Shown: positions 10,301 to 22,700 of the stretch, one piece after another | Layout of the letters: every line of letters begins with the position of its first letter | Numbering within the stretch: position 1 is the stretch's first letter | Assembly (NCBI GenBank): GCA_000969725.1 | Contig: JXSR01S010182.1 | DNA: 37,978 nucleotides | Strand: one strand, 5' to 3' | Source of the DNA: Ophiothrix spiculata | Lineage: Eukaryota; Echinodermata; Ophiuroidea; Amphilepidida; Ophiotrichidae | The notes under the pieces: model-generated | The model's input: only the letters and a program-made list of their open reading frames with translations | The model's database searches: none | What the model was told of the DNA's origin: nothing | Translations under genes and position numbers: made by a program

Positions 10301-13300
10301 TATTTTTCAAAGACGTGTTTGCTATTTCAATAAAACATAGAAAATACAACCATCCATCGTCCCATGTTAATCATTTTAATTTAGATTTACCTTTCTTTTA
10401 AAATGAAACTTGCCATACAAGCGCGAGCATCTTACACGCGTACATGGAATTGTACAACCCACTACGTGATACGCAGCGTGCAATTATTGAGATTAATGAA
10501 TGCGTATAAGTTACCAACTGCCCAATTAGATTTACAATTTCAACGCGTACTTAACGCAGAGTGTATGAATTTTCATTATTTTTGGTAAGAAGAGAACATA
10601 ATCAATTGAGAAAAGCCAGTGTTGAAGAAACCAAATGCTTAAAATGAGTTATCGGGTGTGTTTGGGAAGCCATTTTGTGCAGTAAGTCAATTGGGAGCTA
10701 TTTTGTGGTGTGGCGCCTGAAGCATGATACAGCCATGGTCAGGAGTAAAAACTCAACACAAGAGATCAGAGGAAGAGCCCAAACAGGAGCCAAGCAATAT
10801 TTTGTCCTTTACAGCTTGGGTTTAGTGTGTTGAAATGGGGGATTGGAAAAGTGTTCTGTTGGCTAAACTTTGGGGAGGGGGGTATAGCGGGAACTCAAAT
10901 TCATGTGTGTATAGGTTTGATGATGTATGTGTGCCAGAAAAGAATCTAGAATTCAATCCCATATTAGCAATGAAAACATGCCCACAAAGATTAAGATTAT
11001 TTATTCAAAATTTATACACTCTGCGTTATGAGTACACTCGTGAAATTGTACAACAATAATGCATCTTGTGCTGAAGTCAGAGTTGTCCAACTCACTTGAG
11101 TGCGGACAATTCCAACTTCAGCGCGCGGTGCATTATTGTTGTACAATTTCACTCGCGTCAAGTAATACGCAGTTATTAATCTATAATTCCTATTTCAAAT
11201 CTTGATTTTCAAGTTGTTGTTTTTTGTGATTTGCAGGAATGATAGCGATGAGGACGTCAGTAGCAATGACAGGTATACATCGGAAGAAGACAGTAAAAGG
11301 TCAGTATAAACACATCATATGCCAATCATGACTCTTGAAATGACAAGATAACCACAAAAATGATAGTATCACCTGAAGTATTACCATTTCAAGACCCACT
11401 GACCCAGTGTTGGACACTGTGGAGTGAATAAAGCCACATGGCAGCTTTTGCATTTATAACTTTTATGTATTCACATTTCTGCTTAAGGCCATGAACCAGC
11501 ATTAATGTTTGTAATTGGTCTATACTTTATATTTTCAAAAATGCTAGAAAAAATCTTTTACATGTTTTATGACAGTAGTATATATTTGACTTAGACCCGG
11601 TCTAAATTTAAACCTGGTGTAGATCTTAAACCTCTTGTGCATAGAGACCTGTATGATGAAAGTCGTTGGTTAGACCAACTGGCAAGTACCATAACTTACA
11701 AAGAGCTATCTACATGCTGATGCTGGAACAAGGCAGAAAAGCAGGCAGCACTTGGCAGCAAAATAATTTGTACAATGCATTAAGATATTGATTTCTTCTA
11801 GTGCTCTTTTCATGTTGAAACTTATCTGTCCTTTTAAGGTGGCCTAGCACAGATGCGGTGTCAGACACGGGTGAGCTGATATCAGCAGTGTTGGACACAG
11901 TTTCAAAGTATTTATCCCGAACTTTTAGCGTACTTATTGGCGTACTGTATCTTGCGCTTTAATAAAACGCGACCTTTCACGTGCATCATTTTTATATTCA
12001 CGCATAAGACCATGCGCGTTGCTCCTGACGGCGCAGGACCCAAAGCGCACAGTGCTTAAGGGACTAGTCACTGCTAAAAAAATGTCATTTTTGCCTTATT
12101 TTGCTTTGTAGCTCAAAAAGTAAGTCGGTGACCATATTTTTTTTATTACGTTTTTTTAAAGAACTATATAAGGACCAATACATATTTGAAAAAGAGAGAA
12201 AAAGATAGAGCCGTTTTTTAATTATAAGTGTTTTTGTCTTAATTTTTCAATTTAACCATAGACGTCAATGGTAAAAAGTGGTAATACATACCCTATTTAA
12301 AATGGATTTTTCTCAAAAACTAAGTCGGTGACCCCCTTTTTTTATTTCAGAAATGTGATCAGCACACATAAAAACACCATATATCAAAAAATAAGAAAAT
12401 TAAATAGAGGAATTCTATCTGTGCTAGGCCACCTTAAGAAAGTTCATACAATTTTCATATTCCTCACAAGTAAGAAATGTCATTTGAATTCTTTACATGG
12501 TGTGAAATGCTGTCTGGGTTTCGTCTGGACAAAAATTGCATGGATAGCCATTCATGGTCACTCAACATTCCGTGTGGTAATTTACATGATTGAAAAAAAA
12601 ATCAAGAAGTTGGCTAAGCTTTACGTAGTTGACACATTTGTGTTTGTAACTTGGGCATTTTTGGATAGGAATTTGGAACTTCAGTGCAGTGATTAAATTT
12701 CACTAGATTTTCTTTGTAACATGTGTTTGTCAAGGGTCTCTCAACGTCTCAAAGGAAGTATGGATGTCGTCACAAACGGCATTAACTCCTTGACTCCATT
12801 TTGTTCCAACACTACTCAGTGCAAATAGTCTGAAGCAACACTCAACAGGCAAGATTTCCTTGAAATTCTATCAAAGTACTGCTAAATCTCAAGGAGTACA
12901 AGCTCTTCTGAGATCCTAAATATAACGTAAGTGTATGGTTGATGTCACTCAAAATGCTCAAGATTGTCACCCCATGTTCTTTTTATAGCTGTCTAATTTT
13001 GGAAAGGATACAGTATCTATCAAAGTGACATTTCATTCATAGCTGTCCAGCCCGTATGAGCCGTATAAAATGCCAGAAACTTCATTTTACGCTACAGGTG
13101 AAAATACATGTCATGGTCGTAATTTGCCAAAATTGATTTTTTGACAGATTTACAATTCTTGTGCTTACTACAAAATACCAGCAAAGTTTCATTTCAGGAA
13201 TATTATAGGAAATGTGAAATAAATCTGCATATTTTAAAGACAATCAACAGAAAATATAGGGCTTACTGATCTTTGAACACATTTATCTCAGAAATATGTT

Positions 13301-16300
13301 TCATGTTGGCACATTTCAAGATCTCACGCAACAGCAGGCATGAGATTGTTCAGATTTTTTTCCGATTTCAGAGTTTTTGATGTTACAAATTTGCTGATTT
13401 CAGAGTTTTTGATGCTAGAAATTCCTCAATTTTCTTTATTTTCAGCCTATTTTGAGTTGTTTTTAGCAATATTACATGAAATTCCAGATTTTTCTACTTT
13501 TTTCATGAAAGTGCACTTTCATGCATGCAACATACGTCACATACAAAAGTGCCCCACAGGAATCAGTAATTGTCTGTGAAGCGATATCAAAATTTATCTT
13601 GACAAGATAAAAATATCTTAGTTTCATAAGATGTTAATTAAATTTCTCTAAATTGAAACTAAAAAAAGCGCAGTGTGTCCAAATCCTGTTGTTATCACCT
13701 TTTTGACCTGATTTTTTCTTCGGTGAAACAAATCAGTTTTGAAGAAATTGGTTCTATTTTTGCACTTAAAGGGGCAATTCATGATCCACTTTTCACCCTC
13801 AAGGTCACCTCTATCAAATTTGATTTTTTTAGCTTATAGGAATCCTCAAGTGGTATATGTTACGATCCCCAAACCATTCTTTCATATGTGCTTGCATTTT
13901 TGAGAAAAGTGAGAAAATGTGTCATTTTCTAATTATTGTCGGGGCCCCGACAGTAATAACACAGTAGTCTATGGGGATTTTCAAAATGCTGTAAAGCTTG
14001 TAACTTGGAAACGAACAGTCGGAATCAAGTGAAATTTTCAGTATATATTTATGTTGTACTCTTCTTTTTATTTAGCTAGAAAAGAGGCCACATCAAAATC
14101 ATGAATTGCACCTTTAATTGTGATAACCATAAATCATTTATTTCTTGAAATGTAAACACACATTTTGGAAACGAATACTTCCTGTACTGGGAGTCTTTAA
14201 GGGAGCAATTAGGAGAGCTAATAAATAAATATTTAGATGTTAATACCATATGAAAGGCACTCCAATAATTGAGGTCCCAAAAAGCATCCGGAGCAAGGAA
14301 GCTCAATAAAGCTCACTCCCTGCAAACAGATGTTCCTGATCATATGGTTGTGCATTAATCGACTGTTTTCTTTGCACTTCTAAGGTTTATAGAGAATACA
14401 CGAGCTATTTAAAAGACATTTATATTTCATAATGGTACATAATATGCCAATGTTTCACGTTAGCACATTTCAAGATCTCATGCAACAACAGGCATGAGAT
14501 TGTGATTTCAGAGTTTTTGATGTTATAAATTTGCTGATTTCAGAGTTTTTGATGCTAGAAATTCCTCAATTTTCTTTATTTTCAGCCTGTTTTTAGTTGT
14601 TTTTAGCAATATTACATGAAATTCCAGATTTTTCAGCTTTTTTCTTGAAAGTGCACTCTCATGCATGCAACATACGTCACATACAAAAGTGCCCCCACAG
14701 GAATCAGTAATTGTCTGTGAATTGATATCAATATTTATCTTGACAAGATAAAAATATCTTGGTTTCATAAGATGTTAATTAAATTTCACTAAATTGAAAC
14801 TAAAAAAGTGCAGTGTTTCTAAATTTATCCTTTTGACATCAACTTTTGACCTGATTTCTTCTTTGGTCAAACAAAGTGGTTTTGAAGAAATTGGTTCTAT
14901 TTTTGCACTTGTGATTATCATAAATCATTTCTTGAAATGTAAACACACATTTTGGAAATGAATACTTCCTGTACAGGGAGTCTTAACTGGGAGAGTGTGT
15001 TTGAAAAGTGAACTTGAACTTAAAAAGATCTTAATCTATTTTCCTCTAAAATATTATAAAAAACAGACTTTTTAGTGTTCGCTCGATATAATTATTAATT
15101 TCGTAGAAAGTCATTCCTGATCATATAATTTTGATTAAGATTTAATATATATCATGTGACTGGTACATGAACGCAGCTGATGATATATGTGGTCCTGTGA
15201 CTGTTAATAGGATTTTCAAATGTTTACTCCTCTAGCACAAGGATTTAATGCCATGTTCATTGTTCAATTATACTGTACGTTACTGTAATTTAAGGCACTG
15301 AAATTAGAACAGTGTTTTAACAACAGCAATCAGTTGACTAGAATATGCAACCCTATTATACATTGTAGTTCAACAATCGGTGCCATTTTATATCACTCCT
15401 CCATAAATTCAAGACAGTTGATGTGTCATTTGCCATCACCATCTTCATTTGATAGTGCATCATGATCATCATACGGCGCAGTCCATGGCTTAGACTCTCC
15501 AATTTATCAATTTATAGTTCATCTCAGAGATGGGTTTCACAAGCGTACGCTTCAAGTTTCTTACAAGGTCCATATGGATGGACTTTCCAATTTATTGACA
15601 AAACACTGTTCTACAACATGCAAGATTTCTGCAGTTTTAATGATAAAAAATAAGGTGATATAAATAAGTGTGGCCAATATTTTAAGAGAATGATTGGAGG
15701 AATCTCGTAAGGCCCATAGGTCCATATGCACAAAACTGGACTAAAGTTAGTCCCGGACTTACTGAAATTCAATTTCTTAAAAATAACACATTTTCTTTGA
15801 ATTTGTGATAGTTTACGTTCTTGCTTAAAGATTAATAATATAATTTATATAATTTGATCATTTTCCATTTTGGAACATTGGCATATTTTCTAAGAAGAAC
15901 AAAAAATCTGTTTAGTCCAGGACTAACTAAGGGCGTGTTCACACAGAGGAATTTGGTCATGGCTATATTCTTGCTCGTGAGCTGCTCATGACCAAATTCC
16001 CAGTGTGAACGCAATAATAGAAAGTGTCTCGCTCGTGACCAAATGTGACGCGCCGCTAGTTTTAACACGCAAGTCGTGTCCCAGTGTGAACGCAACTGCT
16101 AAATTGTCTCGCTCTAGAGCCGGTCATGACTAGTCATGACTATTGTGTGTGAACACGCCCTTAGTTAATCCCGGACTGAACCATTTTTGTGTTCTAAAAT
16201 TACTTCCAGTGATCTAAAACAGACAAATGAATCATATAATAAAAGTATTAGTAATAATAGTAAATATTTAACCAAAAATACGAGTTACCTCTTATTTTTC

Positions 16301-19300
16301 CGAAAAATGTGTTATTTTTCAATATTTGAAATTTCACTTAGTCCGGTAGTCCAGTTTAGTGCATACGATCCATATTGTTGGAGATTTGGTATGTAAATGT
16401 GCTACAGACAGGTTATTTTTTGAACACATCTTGCTGTTATTTGCATATATCCTCTGATGCCGTGACCAAAAATATGAGCCGCTTATAGTCAATAAAGTTC
16501 ATGATGAATTTAATATCCAAAATTTTGAACTTTTTTAATTGGCAACATATGTTTTTTTCTTGATTTTCCAGAATGAACCACAGTGTGATAGAGAAGAGGA
16601 GGCGTGAGAAGATGAACACGTATATTCAGGAATTATCAGCCATGGTACCGACATGTAATGCTATGAAGGCTAAGCTAGATAAGCTTACTATCTTAAGAAT
16701 GGCTGTACAACATATGAAAACATTACGAGGTGGGTGCAATTCATTATTTATTAAAGTGGGTGTTCGGAGTCTTAGAGAAGCTCTGCAGCAAGCTATACCA
16801 CAGATTTGTAAAGACTTCAAAATCTGTGGCTATACGTGTTTATAGAGGGGATATACTAGACTTGGCACTATTTTTAGCGGTGGAAAGCATCTCTTCAAAT
16901 CCTCATGTCATTCTTTTCATTCGTTCGTTCGTTCATTTACCGGCTGTAACAAATGTGTGTTTCCTGAACCGCCCGGGGGGGGGGGGGGCACTTCCATTGA
17001 CTAGTGGATATCATGCGCGACCACAAAATCACGTAAAAAGGGTGTTTTTTTAAGATTGGGCACATCACGTACGTAACGTTGAAAGGGTATCAAAAACACG
17101 AATATATTGAAAAAAGGGTGTACTTTTCACGCAAAAACATACGTGTTTAGAGTCAATTTGTGAGTGGTGGAATCTCTATGCATTATCCTGAAATCACCGG
17201 TTCGCAATACACCATTAAAAGAGCCGCCCGCTCTCTACCTAATGAGGGCCTATTAAAACTTGGTTCAATGGTTCGTTGAAAGTTGTTTCTGCTGTTACAT
17301 TAACACTTTATTTACTTAGGGCATCAAGCTATTGTAAATACTTGTTAAGGGTACACTTTCACACTCAATACGTGCTAAGGGCTAGGTTTTGCACCCAATA
17401 CTTGTTAAGGGTTCGGTTTCACACATATATTACTTGTTAAGGGGTGCATTTTTCAAACAGGGAAAATACTTGTTTAGGGTGCTTTTTGAAACCCTGTGGT
17501 CGCGCATGATATCCACTGGTCAATGGAAGTGCCCCCCCCCCCCCGGGCCTGAACCATAAGAGCTATTGTAACGAAACTTGATGGCATAAGGGTCTTGAGT
17601 TGACTTGAACTTCTGAGGTTTTTTGTCAAAGTCATTTGAGGTCAAAATTACATTTCAAGGTCAAATACCAAAAATGTTTTAAATTTGTCTGAGGTCATTT
17701 CCAGGTCACTGCCATAACTTGTAAACCCTTGACCCTACATGGACCATATTTTAAGACCATGTATAGCCCTTGGCTCAAGGTCAAATGGCATTTCAAGGTC
17801 AAATACAAAAATGGTTCAAAAAGCACATTGAAGGTTATCAATATTAGTGCCATAATTTGTGAACCCTTGATCCTACATGGACCAAACTTGGACAATAAAT
17901 ATCCTTTTCCCCAAGGTCAAGGTCAGTCAAGGTCAAAATCAATGCAAGAGTAAAGGAGGGTAAGGACCCTCAGCTACGAGACATTTCCGCTTGAATTTGT
18001 TTATTCGGGCATGGAGTATTGAATTGGGGTATTCAGATTTTTTCCAATCTGACATGCATCAAATCATAATATTTTGTATGATCACATCTTGTCCTAATGT
18101 GCGTATAGAATACACGCACTTAAATCTTTGTTTCAGTTTGCATACCATTTGCATAAAGTAGTAATTGTGCTGTTTTCCTCTGCGCAACTGAATACAATGA
18201 CTGAATATCTGCAATCGAAGTTGATGCAAATTAGACTTCAAAATCAAAATGAAAATAATTAAAAAAATATTGTATGCCTCTTTCATGGTAACTTCACAAG
18301 AAGTGAATGGCTAATTTCCAAAAACAAGGTCTCATTTTAAAGCCTGTATTTTGTCAAAAATTGTCAATTTGTACCTTTTGATTTAATTGGCACATTATGT
18401 TACTGTTATGTAATGCATTTATCAATTACTTCCCCGGCCCTAGGGGACCCGGGATAGTGCGGGAACATAGCGGGGGAAGTACAGATTTTCATTGCCCCGC
18501 ATGCCGGGAAGTTAGCCGAGACTTAGCCGGGGATGTACAACAGACTGTCCCGGCTATGCCGGGTGTGTAGCGGGAGATTTAGCCGGGGTGTACAGATGAT
18601 GTTTCCCCGCACTGCCGGGACATAACGGCTCTTAGCGGGGGCTTTAACAAGGATGTCACACAAAACAAAATATTAGGCATCATCCATTTAGTCAGTGGCA
18701 GCATATTTGCTATTTGATTTTCACTAAAATTAAATACCAAGTGTTACATTGGCAATCCATTGCTTTCCCAGGATTACTATATCTATTTTGAGTGGGAAGC
18801 CCGCACCTCACCCTGCTAGATGATTATGGGGCCTACTTTGTTGAATTTGATAAGATTTCTCTCATATAGTGTTTTGCTGTGCTATCTATTAAACTCTCTA
18901 ATATCTCATCGTGATTATCCTGCCGTTCTGATGCACATTTTCCCCCTGTTTTTCACGGGATGATGAAGATTGTATATCTATAGGGCCTATATTAGATTCA
19001 CAAAAATCTTGCGAAAAACACAAACATTTCGTCCATTTGTTTTTGCCTATAAACTGTCAAAAGTAAACAACAAATGATCGAGACACTCAAGTCAAACAAA
19101 AATGCTGTAAATTTTGTTTTGCATAGGGTCACCAATCAAGTCTGTATACTTTGATCAACACTTAATCGGCTGGCCTCTTCACATTGTGAATTGATACAAA
19201 AAAGCGGTGACATGTAGCTGGGCCGGGGTTGTACACTGTTGTAACGCAAGTCCCCGCACATGGGGGTCGGGGACAGGGCGGGGATTGTTACACATAGCCC

Positions 19301-19731
19301 GGCTATAGGGGGGGCCAGGACATAGCGGGGGATGTACAGAAAATCTATTCCCCGCCAGCCAGGACTTTAGCGGGGGCATTGCCGGGGATGTAACACTAGC
19401 AAATTGTAAATCCCCGCTAGTCCCGGGTCCCCCGGGGCGGGGGAATAAATTGATAAGTGCATAACAACATTGAAGTTTTATTACAGAATTGACTTGCCAT
19501 TCAATGTTAACTTGAGTAGAAACACAGTGATAGACTCTCATTTGGAAAGTGCTTTAAAGGGACTAGCCTAGATTCCACCTAGAATTAAAAACTTATGGAA
19601 ATACTCTAAATATAGCTAAAAAGTATAGTAAAATCAAAAAAACTGCAAAAAATTATGCACAAATGGCCCAAATTGAGAGGAAACTAATTTGCAATATATC
19701 GTTTGATGGTGGTATGACTACCCTGTGTTTC

Positions 19732-19784
<53 letters not shown>

Positions 19785-22700
19785 AACATTTGTTAGGCGC
19801 CTTTTCAGAAAGTTACAAAGCGCCATACACAAAATACAAATACAAAATATATATGATAACATACAAACTACTGCAGGAGCAGGGATTTATAGACGGCCGC
19901 AGGTAAAATACCGGCAGCCTACTCCAAAGGTAAACTACCTTTGGAGCCTGTACAAAAGAAAATTCAATTTTAGAAATAGATAATATAGTATGATTAAAAA
20001 TACATCATAGTTTCAGTTTAATACAATACTACAACAGAAACAATTAATGTGGATACAGGTGGGTTTTAAGCAAAGACTTAAAGCTACTTAGACTACTGGC
20101 ATTTCTCACGGTTTGTGGAAGTTTGTTCCATGACTGAGGTCTAAATCCTAAATTTGTACCTCAGACGGATTTACCAGACAAAAGATCAATCAAAGCTCCT
20201 AGATATTATTAAAAGAGAAACAATTTCATCAAAAATAATTTGTTTGGCCATCACAGGTGTAGAAACAAGATTTTTTTAAGTTTTCAAACTAGAAACACTG
20301 TTTTAACACCACTTTTTTTTTGCCGGCAAAAAAAATTAAAGTAGGTAAAGAATTGCAATTTTCTCCAATATTCCTCAAAATCATGGAAAACTACTTATAG
20401 GTTATATTACTATAAACATGTTCTATCAAATTATAGTAAAAAAATATGTAGGTAAAAAATAAGTGGGAAGAACCTGGGAAGAGTTATCATGTGAAAATAG
20501 TTTTTGTTGACAAGCTTTTTTTTAAGCGGGCATGGACCAGGAGCCAAAATCTAAAAAAAGCGTTTCCTGCTCCTGAAAATTTCCAAAGAACCACAAGCTG
20601 TTTATTCAGGTCCATGAGCCATCTTCTGATGAGTGTATTGTTTTCCAAAAATCATTTTCTTCATAAATTTTGACTCATACTAGAAACAAGAAATTGTCAA
20701 AAGGCAATACCCGGGCACTGTAATAGGTAAAAACATTGTCGCCTGGGTCTTATTTTTTCTGTCCAACTGGGCGCCAAAAGTCAGGAACCATAGGGTAAAA
20801 ATTGCCCGGCACCCGCTTTAAAAGAAAAGCTTTTTTGTAATCTCTTGTAAAATTTCAAGAATGCAAGTTCAGGTGCTTATTTAGGCCATATTCTAAAAAG
20901 ATAATAAGGTTTTCTGATCTTTTTTAAACCTGGTGATCATGTCACTGGTTAGGTTGCACATATTTGTTATTCAATGAACTTGGATTTGAAATTTGAAAAT
21001 AATAGAAGAATTGACCAAGCAATCCAAGTTTTTTTATCATTTTTTACTTGAGGGCAACAGAACATTTATTTTTGTCTTGGTTGACGGAAACTAGTAATGT
21101 TTGTGTCTTACGATTTTGATTGATTGATTCTCCATGTATGAAACAAGCATATTAAAATATTTCAACCTAATATTTACAAAGATTATAAGCTTGTATCAAA
21201 CACAATTCTATGCACAAGGAAGAAATGTAGCATACCTACCAACTAGTAAGATTTAATCTTATTAAGTAAGATTTTTGAGGCTTATGAAGCAGAAAATCTT
21301 ACTAGGTGTGTTTCCACGACGGGTTCACTTTCGAAAGGTACTCACTTTCGAAAGTGAACTCACAGGTGAGTGACCGTGGAAACGCACTCGTAGGTAATCA
21401 CTTTCGAAAGGAACATACCTCAACTGCGAGTTTTCAACTACAAGAAATCTTATGGTTGACTTGCAGTTGACGGCTTACCTTCGAAAGTGAAATCACGTGG
21501 AAACAACTCGCAGTTGACAACTTACAGTTGAGCGCGACCTTGAAATAAAAGCCATACCAAAACCTACAAGCAAGCACTATCTCGCTTTAATAGTGTATTA
21601 CAACGGAACTTATTGATGACTTTTGGACCATTTCCGCCATATTTATTTAATTGAACAACATGTCATCAGTATATAGGCGTTTTAGTATACGTTGGTATGC
21701 CCTGATCATTGCAACTTTTCATTCAAAATGATAACAGTTACTGCTTTTCAAAAGGGGAATATGTTCATTTATCTGTTTAAGCACAACATTTATCGGCGTT
21801 TTTCATAATATACATTGACATAATTTTGACACATGCTCACTTTGCTTAAATTCTAAGTTCATATAGCTTGGTCTTAATTGTTGCTAAAGAAGTTAAAACC
21901 CTATAACACAAAATTTCCTAGTGACCATCATTACTATATTTCTGAACAACAGCATAACCACCCGATTTATGTACCTTTGCAGTATTTTGGTTTCAGGTCA
22001 AATAAACGTCACTCATTTCAACAGTACTACTGGTATAAACTGTGTATTCAACTTCGAAAGAGAGTTCCTTTCAAAGTTAAAAGTTGTTGTGGAGACGGCT
22101 GCTTATAGTTGAGGGGATTAGTATTCCTTTCGAAAGTGATTACCTTTTGAAACTTAACTCGTCGTGGAAACATACCTACTAAATCATATTTCTTGATCTG
22201 TAAAATTACATAACTTTCTGGTACTTTTGTGTGTAAAATCTACTTTTTAGTGAAATAATCTAGTTTTGTGGTTGCAAAGTCTACTTTTACACATTTATAG
22301 ATTGGCAGACTGGATATAGTGATATTTCAGCTTTAGTGTTGATAGTCATATAATTTTCAGAAAGATTGAGGGAAGAGAAGATATCATGTGTTTCCCATCA
22401 TGCATTGCTTCCTATGGGATTGTTTGCATGGGAAATAATGTGAGTAGTTAGTGGTCAAATGCCTATAAATCAAAGCTAACTGTTGTAATCTTGCATTTTG
22501 GACATGTTTTATCACTAACTACTCACATGACTTCCTGTACAAAATTTGCCATAGAAAGCAATGCATGATGGGATACACACGATATCTTCTCTTGATTGAG
22601 GGTACTTGTGCAAATAATTAATGTGCAGTCCTCAAAAACTTGATCTCAGTGACATTTTAAAAAAGTGGAAAAAACATGAAAGTCAAATAAATCAGTGTTG

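Noticed and set aside
11978-11983. CACGTG E-box as a BMAL autoregulatory site
   Set aside because: It lies inside a dispersed TTAA-flanked element, and single E-boxes occur by chance at this window size.
13340-13579. Phe/Leu-rich 79-codon frame resembling a membrane peptide
   Set aside because: It lies in the duplicated intronic repeat, and the second copy has indels and does not preserve the frame.
16730-16845. Continuation of the bHLH reading frame past residue 104 to a stop
   Set aside because: Similarity to BMAL ends exactly at a GT donor and resumes in frame at 25250, so the extension is intron read-through.
19179-19541. 120-codon minus-strand open frame, proline- and glycine-rich
   Set aside because: It lies in the GC-rich array of a transposon; the length is explained by GC composition and no domain is recognisable.
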